Below, in pieces: positions 20,001-28,698 of a stretch of DNA of 64,000 nucleotides. The stretch lies in NCBI GenBank assembly GCA_965205045.1, contig OZ242031.1:1612001-1676000 (forward strand), read 5' to 3'. How positions within the stretch are numbered: position 1 is the stretch's first letter; each line of letters opens with the position of its first letter. The translations under genes and the position numbers were made by a program. Below the pieces are notes generated by a model. The model saw only the letters and a program-made list of their open reading frames with translations. It searched no databases and had not been told where the DNA came from. Source of the DNA: UBA6522 sp965205045 (GTDB lineage: Bacteria > Pseudomonadota > Gammaproteobacteria > Steroidobacterales > Rariloculaceae).

Positions 20001-20296
20001 CCAACGAGACGCGGCTCCGGACCGCGACCGAATTCGGCCGGCGCGAGCTGGGCGGCGGTGGATTCCGGTCGAGTCTGGTGCGCCAGGCGCTCTACGCCAT
20101 CTGGCGGGCGGTTGAAACCGAAGAAACCGCCGAAAGCCTGACCTGGCTGCGCTCGGAACTCCCGGACTACTGGCAGCGGCGAGAGGCACTCGCCACCGTG
20201 CTACGCTACCTGGCCGCGCTCGATACCGATCACTGGCGCCACGACGCGGCCGCCGCCCGGCTGGTCGCGGGCGCTGTGGAGAACGACCATGTATGA
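17021..20296 (+). CDS. DUF1156 Zn-ribbon adenine-specific DNA methylase
   Basis: 1091 residues. The N-terminal DUF1156 segment is FPVSRLSKESYKERKAN followed by TLTGLGKWWGRKPL. SAM motif I is DAFCGGGS (198-205), followed by AYGSDLNPVA. The zinc ribbon has CPEC at about 287-290 and CPSPGC about 60 residues later. The catalytic motif IV is TDPPY at 713-717. The family (COG1743) methylates adenine N6. In defence systems this would mark host DNA or act within the effector complex. GTG start, 3 bp after the preceding gene. All catalytic elements are intact. Confidence 0.9.
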   Translation: MANRAANKSFIETQFPVSRLSKESYKERKANYSQTLTGLGKWWGRKPLVLVRAVILGLLMPGSDDPRKDREAFLALLTMDDDGLWRRKDKNIPLKEIHRRLDPDERREWFAPDGGSGRPRLRKGLPRAERVRLQRIVFERMSYGEKLRWCKRPEHLDGPSAGAWERINAHLGTKADTIPELVRELGMRRFGRVPRVGDAFCGGGSVPFEAARIGCEAYGSDLNPVAALLTWAALNIVGGGEKVASKVRQAQTEVFDVVDRQVTAWRIEHNDAGWRADAYLYCTETVCPECGWRVPLAPSWVIGEKTRTVAQLVADAPGKRFSINIGSGVDRESIAEARKAGTVRNSRLVCPSPGCKGERSTPMSAIRGDRRGADGPTRRLRQWRNDDLTPWPDDVFQERLYCVRWRLPSLESLLSAEQGLASSSLPEWVRTDDAIAALIEFLDAEEQQEVAGLRARDWQAENRALEEARQALDAARKFRRSSDDVREASRTVKAASVTISERTERLASIAKRVPSALYRGIDESDLEREVRALGLLRQRFAEWQERGYIPNRQIVPGYNTTQPMRERGWTHWHHLFTPRQLLVHGCLAKTSVERPLPVEDAAAIGSGSGERAETGDERSFAIEAAVTCLLGIGRIGNWNCKLSQWFSGIGGELVHQVFYNQAFNTLDSYAGKGTSAIKKPWFVRVPPCSIDGLHRTEASDARAMRASADIWLTDPPYADAVNYHELSEFYLPWFDKQLSSLFEEWNTDSKRALAVRGTDSGFRGSMVDCYRNLTEQMPDNGAQVVMFTHQDASVWADLTLILWAAGLRVTAAWTIGTETQSTLKQGNYVQGTVLMVLRKQTSDATAFSDEVIPEVEDEVERQLDAMLELDDRDDPNFSDADYQLAAYAAALRVLTGYRSIEDINIARELGRKRGRGEANPIEAIIADAVRTASNFLVPKGLPGHFWRHLGPEEKLYLKGVEIESHGESRSGVYQEFALGFGVRDYRFLLHSGKANETRLRTATEFGRRELGGGGFRSSLVRQALYAIWRAVETEETAESLTWLRSELPDYWQRREALATVLRYLAALDTDHWRHDAAAARLVAGAVENDHV

Positions 20297-20359
20297 TCGC
20301 GGGCACCGGGTTGCGGGCAGTTTCTGCGGGCGCGGACACGGGTTCGGAGGCGAAGCCGA

Positions 20360-21805
20360 GTGATGACCAGGACCGACTTGCTGGAAGTGATCGCCAACGG
20401 CGAGAACTCGGGGGTTGAGTTCAAGCGGGACGACATCGACGCGCGCCAACTGGCCAAGGAGTTGGTCGCGCTGGCCAATCTCGACGGCGGCTGCGTGATT
20501 CTCGGCGTCGAGGATGACGGCAGCGTTTCCGGTCTGGCGAGAACCGACGCGCCGGAAGACAAGGAAGGCTCAACAAATCCGGAAGGCGCGGACATGAAAG
20601 GCCGGACCGGCAAGATCGAATACTTCCGGCTGGAGCAGTGGGTCATGCACGTTTGCCGCGACAAGATTCGCCCGGAACTCAATCCCGCGTTCTGCATCTG
20701 GAGGGACGTCGGCGCGGGCCTGGATGTCGCGGTCGTGCGGGTCGAGCGGGGCTACGGCGTTCACCATGTCTGGCACCGCCGGGGCCGCAGGTACTACATC
20801 CGGGTCGGCAGCACCAGCCGCGAAGCGAGCCCGGAGGAATTGGCGCGGCTGTTCCATCGGCGCGGCGCCGTCCCGCCCGAACTCCAGCCCGTCGGCGGCA
20901 CGTCGATCAGGCATCTGGACCGTCGCCGGCTGGTCGAGTACTTCGAGCGCGTGCGCGGCCAGGCACCGCCGCCCCTGGAACCGGCGCGGGAGTGGCGCGA
21001 AGCCATGATCGAGCGGGTGATCGGGGAAGACCCCTCCGGGTGGCGCGAGCGGGTCGCGGAAACGGAACGCGAATGGCGCGAGGCGCGCGAAACCGAGTGG
21101 GCGCAACTGCTCGCCAACACCAGGTTTCTCGACGACGGCGCGGCGCGCCCGGCAACGGTCGCTGGCCTGCTCTTGTTCGGCGACCGTCCAAGCCGTCCAT
21201 TGCCGCAGTCGAAGATCGACGCGGTCGCCTACTTCGGCGCGGAGAAGGACTACGATGCCAGGGAGCGGAGCACGCTGCGCGGGCCTCTCGTCGGACTGCA
21301 TGCCGCCGACGGAAGCCTGCTGGATCCGGGGCTCGTGGAGCAGGCCGTGGAATTCATCCGCCGCCACACCCGCACGACCGCGCTGGAAAACGGCGTCCGC
21401 AGGGTGGACCGGTGGCATTATCCCGAGGAAGCGGTCCGCGAGACCCTGGTCAACGCCGTCGTGCACCGCGACTATCTGCTGTCCAATACGGATATCGAAC
21501 TCAGCATCTACTCGGACCGGCTGGAAATCATCTCGCCCGGGCGGCTGCCAAACGGCATCACCCCGGCGCGCATGAAGGCCGGTTGCCGGTCGGCGCGCAA
21601 CGAGCTCGTCAAGGACGTCATGCGGGACTACGGCTACCTGGAGCACATGGGCATGGGCGTTCCAAGGAAGATCGTGCGCGGCATGCGCGAGCACAACGGC
21701 ACCGAACCGGAGTTCATCGTTGAGGACGAGCGGCTCACGGTTCGCCTATGGCGGGAACCGCAAGGCGACGCTTGCCAACATCCGCCGACCCAGCGCCATG
21801 CGTGA
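20360..21805 (+). CDS. AlbA_2 (Schlafen-like) / GHKL ATPase-fold protein
   Basis: 481 residues. The AlbA_2 domain at the N-terminus (about 16-150) shows VEFKRDD and GGCVILGVEDDGSV, typical of Schlafen-AlbA_2 nucleic-acid-binding or nuclease domains. The C-terminal half has the ATP-binding-fold helix EAVRETLVNAVVHRDY and the SPGRLPNGIT box found in AlbA_2-coupled HATPase_c_4 proteins. GTG at 20360 is 9 bp from GGAGG (20346-20350); ATG follows immediately. Many such proteins are called transcriptional regulators, but some act in defence. Its place between methylase and helicase makes an operon component likely. Confidence 0.82.
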   Translation: MMTRTDLLEVIANGENSGVEFKRDDIDARQLAKELVALANLDGGCVILGVEDDGSVSGLARTDAPEDKEGSTNPEGADMKGRTGKIEYFRLEQWVMHVCRDKIRPELNPAFCIWRDVGAGLDVAVVRVERGYGVHHVWHRRGRRYYIRVGSTSREASPEELARLFHRRGAVPPELQPVGGTSIRHLDRRRLVEYFERVRGQAPPPLEPAREWREAMIERVIGEDPSGWRERVAETEREWREARETEWAQLLANTRFLDDGAARPATVAGLLLFGDRPSRPLPQSKIDAVAYFGAEKDYDARERSTLRGPLVGLHAADGSLLDPGLVEQAVEFIRRHTRTTALENGVRRVDRWHYPEEAVRETLVNAVVHRDYLLSNTDIELSIYSDRLEIISPGRLPNGITPARMKAGCRSARNELVKDVMRDYGYLEHMGMGVPRKIVRGMREHNGTEPEFIVEDERLTVRLWREPQGDACQHPPTQRHA

Positions 21806-21840
21806 CCGGTCGCAACTACCGTCCGGACACATGCCCGGGC

Positions 21841-24630
21841 ATGGACCGCGCCAATCCCGACGCTGCGCCTGAGATGGTCACCCGTTACTCATCCCGGCGT
21901 GCGCCGCTTGACGGCGGCTATCTCAACCGCAGACTCGCGGGCGCGAAGCGCTACGACCGCATCGCGGGCTACTTTTCTTCGTCCATCCTGGAGGTTGCCG
22001 GCGAGGCTCTTGAGGGCGTCGGGGGCGGAATCCGGGTCGTGTGCAACTCGGCGTTGTCGAAGCGCGACGTGGAAGTCGCGAAGGCCGCGCGGGCCGCCAT
22101 GCGCCGCGAGTGGTGCGACTCGGCGCCGGAACGCCTCGGCGACCCGGCCAAACCGAGATTCCAGCGGCTCCACGACATGCTGGCATCGCGCAAGCTGCGC
22201 GTTCGCGTCCTGACCGACGACGCCTTCGGTCTGATTCACGGCAAGGCGGGCGTCATCACGCTCGCCGACGGCCGGCGCACCTGCTTTCTCGGCAGCGCCA
22301 ACGAAACAGGACCGGCGTTTCGCCTGAACTACGAGCTGATCTGGGAAGACGACGCGACCGAGGCGGTGGAATGGGTGCAGGAGGAGTTTGACGCTCTCTG
22401 GTCGTCGCCGTTCGCCGTCGAACTCGCGGATTTCGTGGTCCGGGATCTGAAGCGGCTCGCCCGGCGCAAGGTCGTGCGGAAGGTGCGGGACTGGGCGGAG
22501 GATCCCGACCCCGCCTCGGTGGTCGTGGAATCCCCGGTCATGCGCCGGCAGGTGGGGCTGTGGGAACACCAGAAACACTTCGTCAAGCTGGCGTTCGACG
22601 CCCACCGGGGACCGCACGGCGCACGCTTCCTGCTGGCCGACCAGGTTGGCCTGGGAAAGACGCTGCAACTCGCCATGGCGGCGCAGTTGATGGCGCTGAC
22701 CGGCGAGAGGCCAATCCTGATCCTCGCCCCCAAGCCCCTCGTGCAACAGTGGCAGGACGAACTCCACACCATGCTCGGCCTGCCGTCGGCGGTCTGGCGG
22801 CGGGGCCGGTGGGTGGACGAGCGGGGCATAGAGCACCCGGCGGCCGGCGAGCGGCCCATACAGCGCTGCCCCCGCCGCATCGGAATCGTTTCGACCGGGT
22901 TTATCACGCAACAGTCGGACGCCGCCGAAGGCTTGTCGGCCATGCGCTTCGAGTGCGTGGTCCTGGACGAGGCGCACCGCGCTCGGCGCCGCGACAACAG
23001 CACGCGCAACAGCCGGAAGCGAGTCGCGGCGAGACCCAACAACCTGCTCGCGTTTATCCGCCGGGTCTCGCCGCGGACCAGGAGCCTGCTGCTGGCGACC
23101 GCCACCCCGGTGCAGATCGATCCAATCGAGGCGTTCGACCTTCTCGATGCGCTGGCGTGCGGTTCCGACGCCGTGCTTGGCTCGCACGGCAGCCATTGGC
23201 GCAACGCGGAACGATCGCTGAATATGCTGTTGGGCAGGGAACCGCCGCCAACCGACTTCCACGAACAATGGGACTGGCTGAGAAACCCGTTTCCCCCCGG
23301 CGACGAGGGCACGGATTTCCGGATTCTGCGCCGCTCGCTGTCGCTGGGGGACGAACATGCTTATGCGCCCGGCAGGTACGTCGAAAAGTTGCGGGCGCCC
23401 GACAGGCAACGCATCCGCGACGGATTCAAGCGGTTCGTGGAGCATCGCAACCCGTACATCCGCACCATCGTCCTGCGCACGCGCGAACTGCTTGAACAGT
23501 CCACCGACCCGGAGACGGGCGAACCCTTCCTGACGCCGGTAAAGGTCAGGTTGCACGGCGAATCGCCAGGGGATGCCGTCCAACTGCCTCCCTACCTCGA
23601 GGACGCCTACGGTCTGGCCGAGGAATTCTGCGCCTTGCTGGCAAAGCGCACAAACACCGGGTTTTTCCGAACCATGCTGTTGCGCCGCATGGGCAGCACC
23701 ATGGAGGCCGGGCGCCTGACGGTGGCGAGGATTCTCAAAGGCTGGAAAGGCATCGACGAAACGGAGGATTCCGAGCGGTCCGACAACCGGTTGCGGGATC
23801 TGACCGAAGCGGAGCAGCGCAAACTGATCAGCCTGAAGCAAGCCATGGACGCGAACCGGGAGCGGGACCCGAAGTGCGATTTGGCGGTTGACCTGCTGGC
23901 GCGGCAGGGTTGGCTGCGGCACGGCTGCATCGTATTCAGCCAGTACTACGACTCGGTGCGGTGGCTCGCCAACCACCTCGCCGGGGCACTTCCGGAGGAA
24001 CCCGTCGGCATCTATGCGGGCGCCGACCGGTCGGGCGTGCTGCGGGCGGGAAGTATTGAACGGCGCAGCCGGGAGGCACTGAAGGATGCCGTCCGGAAGG
24101 GGGAGTTGCGCCTGCTTCTGGGCACGGACGCGGCTGCGGAGGGCCTCAACCTGCAGCGGCTGGGCACGCTCATCAATCTGGACCTGCCCTGGAACCCGTC
24201 GCGCCTGGAACAGCGCAAGGGCCGCATTCAGCGAATCGGGCAGGCGCGTTCCGAAGTGGACATCTTCAACATGCGCTACGCCGGTTCCGTGGAAGACAGG
24301 GTGCATGAATTGTTGTCCGAGCGCCTGGAGGACATATCGCGTTTGTTCGGCCAGTTGCCGGATACCCTCGAGGACGCTTGGGTGCAGGTCGCCCTCGGCG
24401 ACGCGGAAGCGGCCAGGCGGACAATCGACGCGGTGCCGTCGAGGCACCCGTTCGAACTCCGGCATCACGAGGTGAAATCGGTCGATTGGGAATCCTGCGC
24501 CAAGGTGCTGGACGACGGCGCCCGGCTGGCGGCGCTGGTCCGCGGATGGCGGCAAGGGCGCCAGGAGTTTTCGCAGCGGCCCCGCTGGCCCAACGAGCCG
24601 TCCTCGCTGCCCTCCCCCCGAAGCACGTGA
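21841..24630 (+). CDS. PLD-domain SNF2-type helicase
   Basis: 929 residues from ATG at 21841. N-terminal phospholipase-D-like half: LIHGKAGVI then FLGSANET (H-x-K and a downstream N/E, one HKD-type motif, at about 131-155). Helicase motif I is ADQVGLGKT (about 266-274), motif II is LDEAH (about 374), then LLATATPVQ, and the C-lobe motifs are GTDAAAEGLNLQ and GRIQRIGQ (about 795). It translocates on double-stranded DNA using ATP. Such PLD-helicases are the effector-like member of DISARM-type and DUF499/DUF1156 loci. It is last in the operon; 35 bp separate it from the AlbA_2 gene. An earlier in-frame start at 21748 would overlap that gene. Confidence 0.88.
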   Translation: MDRANPDAAPEMVTRYSSRRAPLDGGYLNRRLAGAKRYDRIAGYFSSSILEVAGEALEGVGGGIRVVCNSALSKRDVEVAKAARAAMRREWCDSAPERLGDPAKPRFQRLHDMLASRKLRVRVLTDDAFGLIHGKAGVITLADGRRTCFLGSANETGPAFRLNYELIWEDDATEAVEWVQEEFDALWSSPFAVELADFVVRDLKRLARRKVVRKVRDWAEDPDPASVVVESPVMRRQVGLWEHQKHFVKLAFDAHRGPHGARFLLADQVGLGKTLQLAMAAQLMALTGERPILILAPKPLVQQWQDELHTMLGLPSAVWRRGRWVDERGIEHPAAGERPIQRCPRRIGIVSTGFITQQSDAAEGLSAMRFECVVLDEAHRARRRDNSTRNSRKRVAARPNNLLAFIRRVSPRTRSLLLATATPVQIDPIEAFDLLDALACGSDAVLGSHGSHWRNAERSLNMLLGREPPPTDFHEQWDWLRNPFPPGDEGTDFRILRRSLSLGDEHAYAPGRYVEKLRAPDRQRIRDGFKRFVEHRNPYIRTIVLRTRELLEQSTDPETGEPFLTPVKVRLHGESPGDAVQLPPYLEDAYGLAEEFCALLAKRTNTGFFRTMLLRRMGSTMEAGRLTVARILKGWKGIDETEDSERSDNRLRDLTEAEQRKLISLKQAMDANRERDPKCDLAVDLLARQGWLRHGCIVFSQYYDSVRWLANHLAGALPEEPVGIYAGADRSGVLRAGSIERRSREALKDAVRKGELRLLLGTDAAAEGLNLQRLGTLINLDLPWNPSRLEQRKGRIQRIGQARSEVDIFNMRYAGSVEDRVHELLSERLEDISRLFGQLPDTLEDAWVQVALGDAEAARRTIDAVPSRHPFELRHHEVKSVDWESCAKVLDDGARLAALVRGWRQGRQEFSQRPRWPNEPSSLPSPRST

Positions 24631-24688
24631 TCGGGCGCGCCAGACGGCGGTGGTATGATGCCCGTTGCCCAGTCGACGCGCCCGGACG

Positions 24689-25949
24689 ATGAACCGCCGC
24701 CAGCTTCCCATCGGCATCCAGGACTTCCGGACCATCCGGGAGAATCCGTATTACTACGTGGACAAGACTCCGCTGATCCGCCAACTGGTGGAGGGCGGGC
24801 GGCACTACTTCCTGTCCCGCCCGCGGCGCTTCGGCAAGAGCCTGCTGCTCGACACGCTGAGGGAGCTGTTCGCGGGCAACGAGCCGCTGTTCCGGGGTCT
24901 GCACATCCACGGCCGCTGGGACTGGTCGACCGTTCATCCGGTTGTGCGGTTGAGCTTTGGCGCGGGCTACCTTGAGCCGGGCAGCCTGAGCGGGCACATC
25001 CTGGAACAGTTGGCGAGGACGGCGGAGGATGCCGGGATCGATCCAACGCCATCGGCCGGGACCGGTCCGCAACGCCTCGAGGACCTGCTGTATCGCCTGC
25101 ACAGGACCACCGGCAAGCGCGTGGTGGTGCTGGTGGACGAGTACGACAAGCCGATTCTGGACGCGCTGGACGACCCGGCGCTGGCGCGGGCGAACCGCGA
25201 CTACCTGCGCGGGTTCTACGGCGTCGTCAAGGACAGCGCGGAGCATGTCCGGTTCGTGTTCGTCACCGGCGTCACCATGTTCTCCAAGGTGAGCCTGTTC
25301 TCGGGCCTGAACAACCTCATGGACATCAGCATGGACCCGCGCTATGCCACCCTGTGCGGGTACACCGACGGGGACCTGGACGCGGTGTTCGCCGCCGAGC
25401 TGCCGGGACTGGACCGGGAGGCGGTCCGGGAGTGGTACAACGACTACCACTGGCGGGGCGGGGAACGGGTCTACAACCCCTTCGACGTGCTGCTGCTGTT
25501 CGCGCGGCGCGAGTTCCGCCCCTGGTGGTTCGAGACCGGCTCGCCGACGTTCCTGTACCGCACGATGATGGAGAACGGCGTCAGCCCGCTGGACCTGGAG
25601 AACCGGGTCAGCGACATGGATCTGCTCTCGACCTTCGACGTCGGCGACATCGGCGTGGACGCGCTGCTGTTCCAGGCGGGCTACCTGACGATCACCGGCG
25701 AGGAGCGGGCCGGCCCGGAGACGCGCCGACATGGTGCTGCGCCACGGCGGGCAGGTGTTCGCGATGGAGTTCAAGATGGCCCGGGAGGGCGAGGGCGCGG
25801 AGGCGGCCATGGCCCGCGCCATGGCGCAGATCCGCGCACGCGGCTACGCCGACAGGCACCGCGGCCGCGGCGCCCCGGTGCACCTGCTCGGCGCCGTGTT
25901 CGGCCAGCGCGAGCGCAACCTGCTGGGCGTGCGCGCCGAACGGCTCTGA
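24689..25949 (+). pseudogene. AAA-ATPase-like / PD-(D/E)XK protein, internally deleted and frameshifted
   Basis: The N-terminal ATPase part is complete: LPIGIQDFRTIRENPYYYVDKT, P-loop-like SRPRRFGKSLL, VVLVDEYDKPIL and VTGVTMFSKVSLFSGLNNL. At about 25720, right after GYLTITGEE, the frame continues into unrelated residues. The nuclease end (MVLRHGGQVFAMEFKM onward, about 25731-25949) is in another frame. Compared with intact family members, roughly 100 residues between these parts are missing, so a deletion with frame loss is the simplest reading. The E-F-K of the nuclease motif survives. Family members are variably described as ATPases with a C-terminal nuclease; their role is unclear. It begins 58 bp after the helicase. 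Confidence 0.75.
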
Positions 25950-26026
25950 CGGGTCGTCCGCATTCCCGCGGCGAACCAACCCGAAAATCTCAGTGCGCCT
26001 TTCCACGGCGCGCTGATTTATCCGGG

Positions 26027-26304
26027 CTACGCCGCCGCCGTCTCGAAGGCGGCGATGTTGCGGGTCGCTTCGCTGAACTCGACGCCGATCAGATGGAAGC
26101 GTGATGTCCAGCAGGTTGTTCAACGAGCAGGCTCTTGCCGAAGCGCCGGGGGCGGGAAAGGAAATAGTGCTTGCCGCCGTGGACAAGTTTGTTCAGATAC
26201 GTTGTCTTGTCGACATAGTAGTAGCCTTCCTCGCGTATCTCGCGGAAGGTCTGGATGCCGATAGGCAGCTTGCGCCGCACCGTCGCGCCGGTGTCCGCCG
26301 TCAC
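26027..26304 (-). pseudogene. second AAA-ATPase-like / PD-(D/E)XK gene reduced to its ends
   Basis: From ATG at 26304 the minus strand encodes RRKLPIGIQTFREIREE, then the P-loop SRPRRFGKSLLV. It jumps directly to a LNNLLDITL scrap (another frame), then to HLIGVEFSEATRNIAAFE, the normal C-terminal end, stopping at 26027. More than 350 residues of a normal ~520-residue protein are gone. It faces the first wrecked copy tail to tail, so the pair may have arisen by inverted duplication followed by deletions. Confidence 0.7.
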
Positions 26305-26846
26305 GTCTTCCCGTTCCCCAATATCTCGGTTTCGGTAGCTGCCGCTATGCCCTTTGCCCCTCCGACAGCGGCGCTGTATCCGCGTTGTGTCTGGTATACG
26401 ACTCGATTTCGACTTTCAAATCGGCAAGCTTCCGAGTCAACGTCCTGCGCCGGGCTTTCCAGTCCAGGACAAATAATGCCACACCTTTTCCAGACCGGGG
26501 TCCTGAGTGCGCCTTTTGCGACATTCCGCCAACATTGACCACGCCGCGCTCAGCAACGCCGCGGTCTCCATCGTGCGCGCGATGGGCCGCTTCGATCGCC
26601 TCCCCCGGGCGAACCGCCACCGCGCCGCCGCCCCGGACCGGCCGGCGACGCCTCCACTCCGGCAACGCGTCCCGGACGGACCCATCGGCCCGCGTCACCG
26701 GGAGAACCGCGCCGTGACTTTTGAACAGGCCCGCGGCCGGGGCGGTCGGTCTTGAATTCGCGGGCGGATTCTGTTCAAATTCCTTCCACGCCGCGTTGGT
26801 TGCCGGTGTTTCGAGGGGCGGGTCATGACATCGAACGTTTGTTTCG
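26305..26846. other. gene-free decayed spacer
   Basis: No frame on either strand has convincing coding character. A short minus-strand stretch near 26350-26520 (reading KGVALFVLDWKARRRTL) may be residual coding sequence, but I cannot place it in a family. The GC content rises sharply after 26540. Confidence 0.4.
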
Positions 26847-26874
26847 TTGCGGGGGTTGACAGGCGCGGTATAAT
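26847..26874 (+). promoter_or_regulatory. possible promoter, TTGCGG - 16 bp - TATAAT
   Basis: A perfect TATAAT (26869-26874) with TTGCGG (26847-26852) 16 bp upstream. A TTGACA at 26856 is only 7 bp away and cannot pair with it as a -35. The candidate would drive the secreted-protein gene that follows. Confidence 0.4.
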
Positions 26875-26876
26875 CA

Positions 26877-26914
26877 GCGCCGAGCGCCGAGCGCCGAGCG
26901 CCGAGCGCCGAGCG
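26877..26914 (+). repeat. 7-bp tandem repeat (GCGCCGA, about five copies)
   Basis: Five consecutive GCGCCGA units with a partial sixth lie directly after the TATAAT. They fall at the expected transcription start and early leader of the downstream gene, where slippage would change leader length or the promoter-to-start distance. Confidence 0.8.
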
Positions 26915-27099
26915 ATTGTTCACGGCTAACCCGCCCGCCTGACCCGTCCGCCGCTCCTCGCGGGCGCGTCCGCAAGCTCCTCTCCCCTTCATCCGGACTG
27001 ACCGGCGGCCACGGCGCCGCTCCGGCGGTCTCGCGCCGGGCCGCGTCCCCGTGCCGCCGCCCCGCCCTCCTCTCCGTCCTCGCGCTGCTGCCCGGGGCG

Positions 27100-28698
27100 G
27101 TGTTCCTGCTGCCCGCCACTCCAGCCGCGGCGCAGACTGTCATTTGGTCCACGACGCTGACGGTGGATGAGGACGACGGGCGTTTCGGCTGCGACACCAA
27201 CCGGGCTAGCCAAACCGACTGCTCCGCGGCGCTCGCGGACGATGACTTCGAGTACAACGGTTGGACCTATCGAGTCAGGAGTATCAATTACTTTTCTGCC
27301 CATAATTTGATAGTTCTCCGCCTCGACCGGGCACCACTTGGGCGCCTTGCCGGGCTGGAGTTGGCTCTCGGTCCTACGCGGGTAACCTTTGGTACAGAGT
27401 CGGACACCGTCCGATGGCCCGGCGTCAACCCGCAATGGAGCGACAACCAGCAAGTCTCGGTGAGTCTGGTGGATCCGACGGCGGAGCCGCCGCCGCACTC
27501 CCTGACCCTGAGCGCCACCGACACCGCGCCGCGCGAGGGCGGCGGCCCGGTCACGGTGACGGCGACGGTGGGCAGGACATACAGCAACGAGGTGCAGCTG
27601 AACGTCCTCCTCCGCGGCACGGCGACCTGGGGGGAGGGCAACTGGCCGGGCGCCCGGCCGCATGTCCAGCTCCCCCCCGGCACGCCGAGGGGGGACGGCA
27701 GCCGGGCGTTGGCGGCCGGGGCGGACTACTGGACGCCGGCGCCGGACGGCGTGGAACGGGGCTTCTGGTTCGGCGGGGGCTCGTCCGGTTCGTCCGGTTC
27801 CATCCAGGCCGGCGCGCTGCTGAAGATCCCCGCGGGCCAAAGGAGCGCCAGCTTCACGGTCGCCGTCCTCGACGACGCGCACGAGGATTCGGGCGAGACG
27901 ATCGGGATCGAGGTCCAGGCGTACGAGAACATCCCCTACACCGCCACGTTCACAGGTGACGGTCATGACTTCTGTGTCCAGGGCCAGACGTGCACGACGC
28001 CGGCATCCTGGATGAAGCATCTGACGGGCGCTTCCGGCGCGCTCACCCTGACCATCCAGAACCACGAGGGCGCGGAGGCGGAGGCGGCGCGGCCGGCGGC
28101 GCGGGAGCGTGGCGGCGGCGTCCCGCCGGGCCATGACGGGGCGCCGGCGGCGGGTTCCGGCGGCGGGGAGGGGGAGGGCGGCCCGCCGACGGCATCCGGG
28201 GAGGAGGAGGCGCCCGGACGGCACGTCCCGCCGGGCCATGGCGGGGCGCCGGCGGCGGTCCCGGGCGTCCCGGGCCCGGCCGCGGAACCGGGCCGGAAAA
28301 ACCGCCGCGCCCAGCCGCCGGTGATCGGCCGGCGCGCGCGCGCCATCGGTTCGCCGTACTGTTTCGTGCCCGGGGCCGCCGAACTGGGCGCGCTCGGGGA
28401 GAGCGCGCGGCTGGCCTACCGGCTGGACAGCGAGCGGGACTTCGACCTGTGCCTGTGGGCGCCGGACCCGAACTGGAGGGACGCCCCGGCCTACGCCTCC
28501 TGCCGCGGCGCGGGCGGCGCGCTGCCCGAACACGCGAGCCCCGTCCGGGGCGCCGGCCGGGAGGAACTGTCCGTGGAACGCGCGCCCGGGCTGATGGCCT
28601 GCGTCGTTCCCGCCGGAACGGCCGCCGGAGGCGGCGCCTGGCGACTGCGCATCGCGCCCGACAACCCCGACAACACCGGGACGGAGGACACCGAATGA
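27100..28698 (+). CDS. large secreted protein with Calx-beta-like and Pro/Gly-rich regions; start uncertain
   Basis: About 532 residues from GTG at 27100. The coding frame clearly continues upstream through a better signal peptide (RRPALLSVLALLPGAVFLLPATPAAAQ), but no ATG, GTG or TTG is in frame there, so the true start may be non-canonical or lost. Mature part: a WSTTLTVDE domain (about 12-125) of a type I recognise from repetitive surface proteins, a Calx-beta-like domain (about 128-310), a low-complexity Pro/Gly/Glu linker (about 325-415), and a Cys-containing C-terminal domain (YCFVPGAAELG, FDLCLWAPDPNW). No enzymatic motif. The stop overlaps the next gene, whose product shares the DxCLW motif. 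Confidence 0.55.
   Translation: MFLLPATPAAAQTVIWSTTLTVDEDDGRFGCDTNRASQTDCSAALADDDFEYNGWTYRVRSINYFSAHNLIVLRLDRAPLGRLAGLELALGPTRVTFGTESDTVRWPGVNPQWSDNQQVSVSLVDPTAEPPPHSLTLSATDTAPREGGGPVTVTATVGRTYSNEVQLNVLLRGTATWGEGNWPGARPHVQLPPGTPRGDGSRALAAGADYWTPAPDGVERGFWFGGGSSGSSGSIQAGALLKIPAGQRSASFTVAVLDDAHEDSGETIGIEVQAYENIPYTATFTGDGHDFCVQGQTCTTPASWMKHLTGASGALTLTIQNHEGAEAEAARPAARERGGGVPPGHDGAPAAGSGGGEGEGGPPTASGEEEAPGRHVPPGHGGAPAAVPGVPGPAAEPGRKNRRAQPPVIGRRARAIGSPYCFVPGAAELGALGESARLAYRLDSERDFDLCLWAPDPNWRDAPAYASCRGAGGALPEHASPVRGAGREELSVERAPGLMACVVPAGTAAGGGAWRLRIAPDNPDNTGTEDTE

Noticed and set aside
21889..24735. 948-codon open frame on the minus strand opposite the PLD-helicase
   Set aside because: The product is rich in Arg, Pro and His with no domain logic. 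Long antisense frames are expected in high-GC DNA when the true frame is strongly biased; the plus-strand helicase has all motifs.
26856..26874. TTGACA and TATAAT as one promoter
   Set aside because: The hexamers are only 7 bp apart, too close for sigma-70. A TTGCGG 16 bp away was proposed instead.
26345..26992. 215-codon minus-strand frame in the spacer before the secreted proteins
   Set aside because: Most of it is Arg/Pro/Ala-rich low-complexity translation of GC-rich DNA. Only a short end part looks protein-like, which is not enough for a gene call.
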